A stretch of DNA of 6,426 nucleotides from an uncultured Clostridia bacterium (GTDB lineage: Bacteria; Bacillota; Clostridia; Peptostreptococcales; Anaerovoracaceae), in assembly GCA_937928455.1 (NCBI GenBank), contig CALFUG010000164.1:1-6426 (forward strand). Reading direction: 5' to 3'. Shown one piece after another: positions 1 through 5,861 of the stretch. Each line of letters opens with the position of its first letter. The stretch's first letter is position 1. A program made the position numbers and the translations under genes. Below the pieces are notes generated by a model that saw only the letters and a list, made by a program, of their open reading frames with translations, had not been told where the DNA came from and searched no databases.

Positions 1-1160
1 GTTTCCACATTGGTAACACGCCCCTCTACATTAAGGGTGGTCCCTGTAGATCCGGTCCCTACTACCACATTGGTTACCGTGGAACCACTGGCTACTGTTA
101 CATTGGCAGCGCCTACGGATTTTATCTCAATATTTGTTACCGTAGCGTTCTGCACGATAACCGGAGTATCCGGTGCAGTAACTTCTACGGTGCCCACCGT
201 TCCTTCGATGATAACATCATCCTTTCCGTCATCAATAACGATGACTTCCACTTCGGCTCCACCTTCTACGGAGACACGGACCTGTCCATCCACTTTAGCG
301 ATAACAATTTTTCCGTCTACACCACCACCCACAATGATGATGGAATTCACGCCGCCTCCTCGGGCAATCAAGTCTCCTTTGATAGTGACATTATCCAGAG
401 TAACATCTCCGTCACCCACACCATCTCCCACAATCAAGTCTCCCTGGATGGTAACATCTTTCAAGGTAACTCCGGGGACATTTACCATTACATTGCCGCT
501 AGCTACGGCGGTAACGGTTCCGGCCTGGGTAATGTAATCTTGAATCATATTATTCATAATGACGGCAAATTGCGCTCTCGTCATCTGGGCTGTGGGAGTG
601 AGCGTATTGTCGCTCCCCTGTACATAACCCGCTTTTACCAGAGCCCCCATTCCAGGAACGGCCCAACTGGCCACTTTGCTTCCATCGGAAAATCCCGCTA
701 AGTCGGTAGCGGTTCCATCGGTCATTTTGAAAGCTCGGGCTAAAATGGTAAAGGCCTCTTGTCTGGTAATAGAATCATTGGGTCTCATCAGGGTATCCAA
801 TTTCATGGTCCCCATCTGGACCGCTTTCTGCACATCCCCTAAATACCAGGCATTGGATGCTACATCAGCTACTCCTGTGAGAGTCGCCTTGTTTTCTGCC
901 CCAAAGGCTCTGTTCACAATGGCAGCCATTTGTGCTCTAGTTAACGGATCATTGGGTTTGATGTAAGTACCATCCTTTTCCACAAATCCATTGAGTAAGC
1001 CGTTATCTACGGCTGCTTCCAGTGCTGCTGTGGACCAAAAACCCTCTTGTGGCATATCCTGGAATGCCCCGGGCATCGAGTCGGCAACAGCGGTTGTCGG
1101 GATGTAGCAGAAAACCATGGCAATGGCCATGAACACCGCTAACACTTTCCTCTTTCTCAT
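1..1160 (-). CDS. Secreted SLH-domain protein with beta-solenoid-like passenger (3' end beyond window)
   Basis: The reading frame is open from ATG at 1160 to the left window edge, giving 386 residues without a stop; the C-terminus is missing. The start is supported by GGAAGGAG at 1174-1167, six bases before the ATG. Residues 1-26 form a signal peptide (MRKRK, a hydrophobic core, then AVA before Asp27). Three SLH modules follow at about 31-86, 97-144 and 157-206, each ending in a motif such as TRAQMAAIV or TRAQFAVIM. SLH triplets typically bind pyruvylated secondary cell-wall polymer, so the protein is probably surface-anchored by its N-terminus. From about residue 215 the sequence becomes short repeating strands rich in Val, Thr, Gly and Asp (VTLKDVTIQGDLI, then VTLDNVTIKGDLI), as in a right-handed beta-helix. 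This SLH-plus-solenoid build is common in Clostridia. The ligand or function of the passenger cannot be told. The gene lies downstream of the LytTR regulator on the same strand, with its own candidate promoter. Confidence 0.93.
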   Translation of the reverse strand, partial: MRKRKVLAVFMAIAMVFCYIPTTAVADSMPGAFQDMPQEGFWSTAALEAAVDNGLLNGFVEKDGTYIKPNDPLTRAQMAAIVNRAFGAENKATLTGVADVASNAWYLGDVQKAVQMGTMKLDTLMRPNDSITRQEAFTILARAFKMTDGTATDLAGFSDGSKVASWAVPGMGALVKAGYVQGSDNTLTPTAQMTRAQFAVIMNNMIQDYITQAGTVTAVASGNVMVNVPGVTLKDVTIQGDLIVGDGVGDGDVTLDNVTIKGDLIARGGGVNSIIIVGGGVDGKIVIAKVDGQVRVSVEGGAEVEVIVIDDGKDDVIIEGTVGTVEVTAPDTPVIVQNATVTNIEIKSVGAANVTVASGSTVTNVVVGTGSTGTTLNVEGRVTNVE

Positions 1161-1271
1161 AACTTTCTCCTTCCAGTAATTTAAAACAACAAATTATTAT
1201 TTCTTACACCTATTTCACACACCTCGCTCTCTTTATGAGGTCATTTGCGTTCACTGAGCTACTTCAACTAC

Positions 1272-1300
1272 ACAATACTCCTTTATCGCATTAAAATCAA
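1272..1300 (-). promoter_or_regulatory. Candidate sigma-A promoter of the SLH/solenoid gene
   Basis: On the minus strand TTGATT (1300-1295) and TATTGT (1277-1272) are separated by exactly 17 bp. Each hexamer matches the consensus at four of six positions. Transcription would begin near 1265 and give a leader of about 100 nt before the ATG at 1160. The rest of 1161-1354 holds no gene or strong hairpin that I can see. It is a moderate match found by eye, so a co-transcript from the regulator gene remains possible; no clear terminator separates the two genes. Confidence 0.35.
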
Positions 1301-1354
1301 TCTATTCACAGAATTTTGTACTCGTTCTACACTACGACAATAATCTATTCTTCG

Positions 1355-2077
1355 CTATAATAAAGACTCCACCGGTTCTCTCACAAGAAAGGCCAAATAC
1401 GTTTCCTTGGCTTCCTTGCTTCGACTTCGACTGATAGGAATCTTTCGACCGTTCTTCATTATGAAATGCTGATCTTCCATGGTGTCCACATGAATCAAAT
1501 TCACCACATAACTGTTATGGCACCGAACAAAATAATCCGTCTTGTATTTTTTCATATCCTCAAACTTTGCATAGATGCTATGCTTCACCACTCCCATGTG
1601 AATATGAACCAGTCGACGGTCTTTTTCCAGGTATTCTATTTTCTTTAAAGGGATGGCATAGGTCACTCCCCGTTTTCGAATGGGAATCAGCTCTCGACGG
1701 TTCTCGTCAATCTTCTGCACTGCCTTATGAAAAGCAGCCTTCAGTTTTTCTGGATTGAGGGGTTCTTCCAGAGCATAGACGTGGTCCACTTCATAGACAT
1801 CAAGGCTCATAGCACCCTGGTTGATAAGAAATATGATTTGTACCCAAGGGTTTACTTCCTTGGCTTTCTTCGCCAGTTCGATGCCCCCTTCGCAAAACTT
1901 TAGGTCCATCATCAAAATAGCCGGCTCCGAATCATTTTCTTCCAAATAGAAGTTTAGGGCATCTTTTTTTTGAAACGAGATAATAGCCTGAATGCGGTCT
2001 CCACAGCATTCCATCACTTGTGCTCGCAACTCATCGGCTTCTTTTGGGGAATCATCGCAAATCAAAATTTTCAGCAT
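1355..2077 (-). CDS. LytTR-family response regulator with degenerate receiver
   Basis: This is a 240-residue two-domain regulator of the AgrA/LytR class. The start at 2077 is chosen because GGAGG (2088-2084) sits six bases upstream. A GTG at 2101 would add eight residues but would leave the ribosome site inside the gene. Residues 1-120 are a receiver domain with the acidic pair D8-D9 and the probable phospho-acceptor D58 (in ILMMDLKF). The usual Thr/Ser after beta-4 appears to be Ile85 (IIFLINQ), and the usual Lys before the conserved Pro appears to be Glu105 (ALEEP). Residues about 130-234 are a LytTR DNA-binding domain, with VRCHNSYVVNL and KIPISRSRSKEAK as hallmarks. LytTR proteins bind tandem direct repeats and often control surface or extracellular functions. 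No sensor kinase is adjacent in the window. It lies between two SLH genes, which makes them plausible targets, but this is inference. Confidence 0.92.
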   Translation of the reverse strand: MLKILICDDSPKEADELRAQVMECCGDRIQAIISFQKKDALNFYLEENDSEPAILMMDLKFCEGGIELAKKAKEVNPWVQIIFLINQGAMSLDVYEVDHVYALEEPLNPEKLKAAFHKAVQKIDENRRELIPIRKRGVTYAIPLKKIEYLEKDRRLVHIHMGVVKHSIYAKFEDMKKYKTDYFVRCHNSYVVNLIHVDTMEDQHFIMKNGRKIPISRSRSKEAKETYLAFLVREPVESLL

Positions 2078-2271
2078 ATCGTTCCTCCACCCAGCTTCCA
2101 CAGAGCTGCTCCTTCACGAAGGTATCAAACCCCTTCACAGCCCTTGCTTGTCACAGGTTGGTACACCAAACTGCGATTGAAACGTATTCATTGCCAATAT
2201 TTTCCTGCTATCTCCATAGTAATCTCTTCCATGTCCTAAAAACGGTACCCCTGATCCCTTTCGTGAAATAA

Positions 2272-2300
2272 ACACCACAAAAACTTGGTTGTTGTGGTGT
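2272..2300 (-). other. Hairpin in the LytTR regulator leader, possible attenuator
   Basis: ACACCACAA (2272-2280) and TTGTGGTGT (2292-2300) are perfect inverted repeats around an 11-base loop. Read on the minus strand the 3' arm is followed by TTTATTT. It could therefore act as a weak intrinsic terminator or attenuator in the roughly 250-nt leader of the regulator gene. The stem is only about 44% GC and the T-tract is interrupted, so a protein-binding dyad is an equally good reading. Confidence 0.35.
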
Positions 2301-2334
2301 CCTCACATGCAGGGAACTTATTCCGTTGTTATTT

Positions 2335-2343
2335 ATTATAACA
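2335..2343 (-). promoter_or_regulatory. Extended -10 promoter facing the LytTR regulator
   Basis: The minus strand reads TGTTATAAT from 2343 to 2335: a perfect TATAAT preceded by the TGn extension. No good -35 hexamer lies 16-18 bp upstream, which is usual for extended -10 promoters and also for activator-dependent ones. Transcription would start near 2328, leaving a leader of about 250 nt before the ATG at 2077. Confidence 0.45.
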
Positions 2344-2370
2344 TAAGGCGAATATCGGACTAGGGGCATG

Positions 2371-2386
2371 TAACCATTTGCCATTA
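2371..2386. repeat. Direct repeat copy 1 (TWACCATYTRCCATT type)
   Basis: TAACCATTTGCCATTA matches the sequence at 2447-2462 at 12 of 16 positions. Within each copy, CCAT occurs twice, seven bases apart. This copy lies just upstream of the expected -35 position of the promoter facing the LytTR regulator. Binding of a regulator here is inference only. Confidence 0.3.
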
Positions 2387-2446
2387 TGTCGTAATATTCC
2401 GAACACTTTTATCCGCACTTACGGATTTTCGTTGGCCTTTTCCAGG

Positions 2447-2462
2447 TTACCATCTACCATTT
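2447..2462. repeat. Direct repeat copy 2 (TWACCATYTRCCATT type)
   Basis: TTACCATCTACCATTT is the partner of the repeat at 2371-2386, 76 bp away in the same orientation. It covers the expected -35 region of the plus-strand promoter whose -10 is at 2477-2482. That promoter has no recognisable -35 hexamer. A bound protein here could activate or block the SLH gene. Confidence 0.3.
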
Positions 2463-2476
2463 TTGCTAAAATCTAG

Positions 2477-2482
2477 TATAAT
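2477..2482 (+). promoter_or_regulatory. -10 box of the small SLH protein gene
   Basis: A perfect TATAAT lies 50 bp before the ATG at 2533. The -35 position 17 bp upstream reads CTACCA, only three of six matches, so the promoter probably needs an activator or is weak. Transcription would start near 2489 and give a short leader with the ribosome site at 2522-2526. Confidence 0.45.
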
Positions 2483-2532
2483 AGTACCACGATACCTTAT
2501 TCCCCACCGAAAGATTAGAAGAGGAGACTCCC

Positions 2533-3195
2533 ATGAAGCGGCAAACCGTCCTCATCCTATTTACGATGCTGGTATTTCTATTGACCTCCACCGTATCTGT
2601 TTTTGCCAACCTCACTATAAAATACCAGGAAGAGGCCGAAAAACTCAACGTGCTTCACATCTTCAAAGGAACGGACCAGGGCTTTGAATTGGACCGAGCC
2701 CCTACTCGGGTGGAAGGTGCGGCTATCTTTGTTCGCCTCATGGGGGGCGAAGAGGAAGCATTGGAAAACAACTATCCTCATCCCTTTACGGATGTTCCCA
2801 AGTGGGGGCGGCCCTATGTTGGCTTTCTCTATCACCACAACCTGACCAAAGGGGTCACCGAGGACACCTTTGGTAGCAAAAAACCCATGAATGCTGCCGC
2901 CTATACCACCTTTGCCCTGCGATCCATTGGCTATCAAGACACCAATGGGGATTTTAAATGGCGAAGGGCTACGGACAAAGCTTTGGAGATTGCACTCATC
3001 GACGAGGAATTCTATCAGGAACTAAAGGAAGAAGCCTTCCTTCGAGACCATGTGGTACACCTGTCCTACCTGCTTCTTCGTCAACCGGTGAAAGACGACT
3101 CCGGCACCCTGGCGAAAAAACTGTTAGACTACGGCACCCTCACAGAAGAAGACTTGATTCTACTGGAGATTCTTCCGGAAGAAGACGATGACTAA
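2533..3195 (+). CDS. Small secreted protein made of degenerate SLH modules
   Basis: This is a 220-residue protein. The ATG at 2533 follows AGGAG (2522-2526) with a six-base gap. Residues 1-26 are a signal peptide (MKRQT, a Leu/Phe/Val-rich core, then VFA before Asn27). The mature part looks like three diverged SLH modules: about 32-70 (AEKLNVLHIFKGTDQGFELD, ending TRVEGAAIFVRLMG), 85-134 (FTDVPKWGRPYVGFLYHHNL, ending MNAAAYTTFALRSIGY) and 141-185 (KALEIALIDEEF, ending DHVVHLSYLLLRQP). The third is the weakest. There is no separate passenger domain and the C-terminus is strongly acidic (PEEDDD). An extracytoplasmic, possibly wall-associated role is likely, but the function is unknown. The gene is monocistronic, divergent from the LytTR regulator, and closed by the terminator at 3304-3335. 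Confidence 0.88.
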   Translation: MKRQTVLILFTMLVFLLTSTVSVFANLTIKYQEEAEKLNVLHIFKGTDQGFELDRAPTRVEGAAIFVRLMGGEEEALENNYPHPFTDVPKWGRPYVGFLYHHNLTKGVTEDTFGSKKPMNAAAYTTFALRSIGYQDTNGDFKWRRATDKALEIALIDEEFYQELKEEAFLRDHVVHLSYLLLRQPVKDDSGTLAKKLLDYGTLTEEDLILLEILPEEDDD

Positions 3196-3213
3196 AACTT
3201 TCTCTCATCCATC

Positions 3214-3294
3214 GGGGTCGGTTCGGGGTCAGGTACCTCTTCATCTATCCAACCGGCGAGAGACCCAGGAGGTACCTGACCCCGAACCGACCCC
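3214..3294. repeat. Perfect 26-bp inverted repeat, REP/MITE-like palindrome
   Basis: The arm at 3214-3239 is exactly reverse-complementary to 3269-3294, with a 29-base loop. Each arm contains GGGGTC twice, and its inner end is GGGGTCAGGTACCTC. The GC-rich arms differ in composition from the surrounding DNA, and the element is separate from the true terminator that follows it. GGGGTCAGGTACC-type sequences recall palindromes mobilised by REP-associated tyrosine transposases in other bacteria; that recollection is not tested here. No target duplication or transposase is visible. As RNA it would form a very stable hairpin in both directions between the two convergent transcripts. Confidence 0.75.
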
Positions 3295-3303
3295 ACATGC
3301 CAC

Positions 3304-3335
3304 AAAAGAGCGGCTAATCATGCCGCTCTTTTTTT
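3304..3335 (+). terminator. Intrinsic terminator between convergent genes
   Basis: AAAAGAGCGGC (3304-3314) pairs with GCCGCTCTTTT (3322-3332) around a seven-base loop, and a run of seven T closes it (3329-3335). It ends the small SLH gene about 110 bp after its stop. On the minus strand the same stem is followed by only four T, so it may also terminate the oxidoreductase operon, whose last stop codon is at 3349, but less efficiently. Confidence 0.9.
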
Positions 3336-3348
3336 ACCCTCTTGTATC

Positions 3349-3591
3349 TCAGCCTCCGGAAACCTTAGAATACGCCTTTAGCTCATCTCCATCCTGCAGC
3401 TCCTGATGTATCATCACTCGCATCCCATTCACCGCCACAAAACCAAACCGGGGAATTTTCTCGTAATCAATCCCCTGGCTTTTTAGGGCCTGGTGGCAGG
3501 TGGTTCCTTCCGGCACCATTATGGTTCGTTCTTTTTCTCCCTCCCAATATTTGGGCAAGGTACCTCGAAGGAGGATTTTGATGGTGATCAT
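3349..3591 (-). CDS. MoaD/ThiS-like ubiquitin-fold sulfur carrier
   Basis: This 80-residue protein has the size and pattern of the beta-grasp sulfur carriers: an N-terminal strand (MITIKILLRG), a helix after PEGTTCHQAL, the strand FGFVAVNGMRV, then LQDGDELKAYSKVSGG at the C-terminus. The terminal Gly-Gly is the site that MoaD-type proteins carry as adenylate and then thiocarboxylate, to donate sulfur to the pterin dithiolene. It is the last gene of the operon, 18 bp after the oxidoreductase stop. The likely role is supplying sulfur for the tungstopterin of that enzyme. The ribosome site is GGGAG (3606-3602), ten bases before the ATG, so translation may rely partly on coupling. No MoaE, activating enzyme or other cofactor gene is in the window. 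A thiamin-type ThiS is the alternative, but the context argues for pterin. Confidence 0.85.
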   Translation of the reverse strand: MITIKILLRGTLPKYWEGEKERTIMVPEGTTCHQALKSQGIDYEKIPRFGFVAVNGMRVMIHQELQDGDELKAYSKVSGG

Positions 3592-3609
3592 ATTCCAGGT
3601 TCTCCCAGG

Positions 3610-5379
3610 CTATAGCAGGCTTTGGATCAGCTCATCCGGCATTCGGCCGTTTTCATCCCAACCCATCACATCGTAGTACTGATTCAACATATCATCGAAG
3701 GCTTCCTGAGGAATCATCTGCCCTGCCGCCGGACCGGTAGCCAGCGCTTCCTTGACAATCCTGGGAGGCACCGTATCGTCCTTCCGGTCAAAGCCCTCTC
3801 GCTGATTAAACGCTCGGGCGATGTTAATCACTCTTCTTCCCACTTCTCCCATATCTTCTGGGGACCATTCTTTGCCGGTCACTATCGTGAGCAGGTCTGC
3901 CATAATTTCATAGGTAACAGTGGCCCAAAAGTCGCAGATACACACGGAGAATTTCACCGCATTGAACTCCGCCAAGTTATAGACCATCTGTCCTTTTCCC
4001 TCTGCAGTATAAGGAGGAATGGAGGCGGCAAACACTTCTTCGTTGGGAGCATAAGCTCTCATATGACAAGCTCCTCGATCAGAGGTGGCATACGCCATGG
4101 CCATTCCCCAAGAGCCACGAGGCTCATACTGCGGATACTCCAGACCCTTCACATGCATAGCAAATTCTTGTCCACCGTACTTGTCAGAAGCCGCTCTCAC
4201 ACCCATGGCCAGGTCTGCGCCTACGCCTTCTTTGTGAGCCATCAGCTTCAAGTACTCTCTCATTTTATCCGCTTCCCCAAATCGAATGCCGAAATCGTGA
4301 ATGCCTTTTTCCGTCATCTCCATGGCCCAGATCAACACATCCCCTGCGCTGATGGTGTCCAGACCCATATCGTCCGCCACCTGGTTGAACTTCAAAATAT
4401 CATAGGGGTTGGATACATCTGCATTGGGTCCTGCCACGGCAATGGACTCGTATTCCGGTCCTTCTACAATAGCATCTTCCCACTGGATGAAATTACCGCA
4501 ACCCAAGCCGCAGCTACCACAACCTCTTTTTCCCGCCAGCTTGCTCAAAAGTACATCTCCGTTGTAATCCGTCCACTTCTCATCCGTAGCATCGCTGAAG
4601 TTTCTCTTGGGAAGGATTCCTCCATCCTGGCAAGCCTCCAGGAATGCCGTGGTTCCCGCATCGAATACAAAGTTATTATCATCTTGATGCACATCTTCCT
4701 GCTGGTATTTGATGACCTTGTCTTTCAAGGCTTTGATATCCGCCACCGCCAAACCACCGGTGCCTTTAATACCAATGGCTTTCACTTTCTTGGATCCCAT
4801 TACGGCACCGATACCGCCTCGGCCGGCCTGACGATAGTAGTCGGAGTTGATACAGGACATGGGCACCATATTCTCCCCCGCCGGTCCGATGACCAGGAAT
4901 ATATACTCGCGACCAAATCGGTCTTGTAACCTTTTTTCCGCTTCATGGGCTCCCATGCCCCAAAGCTCTCCTGCATCCTCGAAGGTGACTTTATCATCTT
5001 CTATGATAACGATGGCGGGTTTTTCTGCCTGGCCTTCTACGATAATCATATCGTAGCCCGCATACTTGATGGCATTGGCGGAGTGCCCTCCGATGGAGCA
5101 ATCATTGATGGTACCGGTAGCCGGAGATTTGGCGGCTACGGAAAGTTTTCCGGAACAAGGCACTCCCGTTCCGGTGAATGGCCCCGTGGTAAACAACAAT
5201 TTATTGTCCGGACCCAACGCATCAATGCCCGGTGGTAACTCTTCATACAAGTAGCGAATGGCTAGCCCCTTTTGTCCGATAAATTTTTCGGCGAAATCCA
5301 TCCGAAGAGGTTCGGTGGATGACGTGCCTTCCGTCATGTGAAGACGAAGGACTTTGTTTTGATATCCTAACATAGTCAT
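3610..5379 (-). CDS. aor: Aldehyde ferredoxin oxidoreductase (tungstopterin enzyme)
   Basis: This 589-residue protein is close to the family's usual length of about 600. It should oxidise an aldehyde to the carboxylic acid (or the reverse) in the cytoplasm at a tungsten bis-pterin centre, passing electrons through one [4Fe-4S] cluster to ferredoxin. The N-terminal cofactor domain (about 1-205) shows SIGGHSANAIKYAGYD at 95-110 and the hallmark GRGGIGAVMGSKKVKAIG at 186-203. Cluster ligands appear to be Cys287, Cys290 and Cys294 (CGSCGLGC), with Cys482 as the distal fourth (VCICDF). EGPEYES (307-312), DDMGLDTISAGD (336-347) and DRGACHMR (434-441, with His439 as probable catalytic residue) are further family signatures. 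AGGAGG (5395-5390) lies ten bases before ATG 5379. The gene sits between a polyferredoxin and a MoaD-like gene, each 18 bp away. The specific substrate cannot be read from the sequence. Confidence 0.95.
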   Translation of the reverse strand: MTMLGYQNKVLRLHMTEGTSSTEPLRMDFAEKFIGQKGLAIRYLYEELPPGIDALGPDNKLLFTTGPFTGTGVPCSGKLSVAAKSPATGTINDCSIGGHSANAIKYAGYDMIIVEGQAEKPAIVIIEDDKVTFEDAGELWGMGAHEAEKRLQDRFGREYIFLVIGPAGENMVPMSCINSDYYRQAGRGGIGAVMGSKKVKAIGIKGTGGLAVADIKALKDKVIKYQQEDVHQDDNNFVFDAGTTAFLEACQDGGILPKRNFSDATDEKWTDYNGDVLLSKLAGKRGCGSCGLGCGNFIQWEDAIVEGPEYESIAVAGPNADVSNPYDILKFNQVADDMGLDTISAGDVLIWAMEMTEKGIHDFGIRFGEADKMREYLKLMAHKEGVGADLAMGVRAASDKYGGQEFAMHVKGLEYPQYEPRGSWGMAMAYATSDRGACHMRAYAPNEEVFAASIPPYTAEGKGQMVYNLAEFNAVKFSVCICDFWATVTYEIMADLLTIVTGKEWSPEDMGEVGRRVINIARAFNQREGFDRKDDTVPPRIVKEALATGPAAGQMIPQEAFDDMLNQYYDVMGWDENGRMPDELIQSLL

Positions 5380-5397
5380 TTCACTTATTCCTCCTCT

Positions 5398-5784
5398 CTA
5401 CTCAAATCGCAACGCATGCTGGGGACATACCTTCACACAAGTGGGGTCCCCTTCGCAGGTATCACACATAATGGCCAGGTCTTCTCGGATACGGATGACC
5501 TTCTTGGGACACTTTTCCGCACAGATTCCACAGCCGGTACATTTCTCTGGGTCTACCTGAAGATATTCATTCAAGGTAATGGCTTCCTCGGGACAGCTTT
5601 TCACACATATTCCACAGAGTGTACAGTAGTGGTCGTGATACACCAGTTTTCCATCATCATAGGACGTCTCGATAAAGATACGAGCCCGCTCCGGCCACAC
5701 CTTGTCCTCCTTGTTGGCGGAACACATCTGCGCGCAGAGTCCACAGCCGATACATAGACTTTTTGTAAACTTTAATCGCTTCAT
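5398..5784 (-). CDS. Four-cluster [4Fe-4S] polyferredoxin, electron partner of the oxidoreductase
   Basis: This 128-residue protein has 16 cysteines in four groups: Cys11/14/17/21, 54/57/60/64, 82/85/88/92 and 107/110/116/120. The first three follow CxxCxxCxxxC and the last is CxxCx5CxxxC, as in HycB/CooF-type electron-transfer subunits. It can hold four [4Fe-4S] clusters and probably accepts electrons from the oxidoreductase encoded 18 bp downstream. No twin-arginine or other signal is present, so it is cytoplasmic. The start at 5784 is the only in-frame ATG. GGAGG (5801-5797) lies 12 bases upstream, rather far, with a weaker GGAAGAG closer by. It is the first gene of the operon and follows the structured leader at 5824-5968. 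The ATG overlaps, as ATGA, the stop of a 26-codon frame inside that leader. Confidence 0.93.
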   Translation of the reverse strand: MKRLKFTKSLCIGCGLCAQMCSANKEDKVWPERARIFIETSYDDGKLVYHDHYCTLCGICVKSCPEEAITLNEYLQVDPEKCTGCGICAEKCPKKVIRIREDLAIMCDTCEGDPTCVKVCPQHALRFE

Positions 5785-5861
5785 TTCTCTTCCAGTCCTC
5801 CTTTGTTGGTTTCAAAGAAAATAAAGGCAAAGCGAAAATGAGGGCCTTTTCCAGCCTTCAT
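5781..5861 (-). other. 26-codon leader frame overlapping the ferredoxin start
   Basis: An ATG at 5861 opens a frame that ends at TGA 5783-5781, overlapping the ferredoxin ATG by ATGA. An AAAGGAGG directly abuts the ATG with no spacing, which is poor for initiation. The frame lies across the 3' part of the predicted aptamer, so conserved RNA structure rather than protein may explain the sequence. The peptide (starts MKAGKGPHFRF, ends GGLEEK) resembles nothing I know. It is listed because the exact overlap would allow translational coupling. Confidence 0.2.

Larger units (their letters stand above)
2078..2532. other. 455-bp divergent intergenic region, regulatory
   Basis: I find no convincing gene between the LytTR regulator start and the divergent SLH gene. 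The stretch contains an extended -10 promoter facing the regulator (2335-2343), a perfect 9-bp hairpin in the resulting leader (2272-2300), a perfect -10 box facing the SLH gene (2477-2482), and two related 16-bp direct repeats (2371-2386 and 2447-2462) near the two promoters. Short frames exist on both strands but lack ribosome sites and family resemblance. Confidence 0.6.

Noticed and set aside
10..537. Plus-strand Thr/Pro/Ser-rich frame of 175 codons
   Set aside because: It is the antisense shadow of the Val/Gly/Asp-rich solenoid part of the left SLH gene, whose minus-strand frame has a signal peptide and SLH modules.
2099..2101. Alternative GTG start for the LytTR regulator
   Set aside because: It would add eight residues before a canonical receiver N-terminus, while a strong GGAGG with six-base spacing serves the ATG at 2077.
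2135..2191. 18-residue cysteine-containing peptide frame (starts MNTFQSQFG) upstream of the LytTR regulator, considered as a signalling peptide
   Set aside because: No ribosome site precedes it, no AgrB-like processing gene or sensor kinase is nearby, and it lacks the usual autoinducer precursor layout.
2244..2258. GGTACCCCTGATCCC, similar to the arm of the 3214-3294 inverted repeat
   Set aside because: The match is short and gapped, and there is no opposing arm; best treated as chance.
3558..3566. AGGTACCTC inside the MoaD-like gene, identical to the inner end of the inverted-repeat arm
   Set aside because: Only nine bases, within coding sequence, with no further similarity on either side.
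3622..4929. Long plus-strand open frame of 435 codons opposite the oxidoreductase gene
   Set aside because: It lies fully antisense to a gene with clear family motifs, its protein has no recognisable features, and it starts without a ribosome site. It is a shadow of codon bias.
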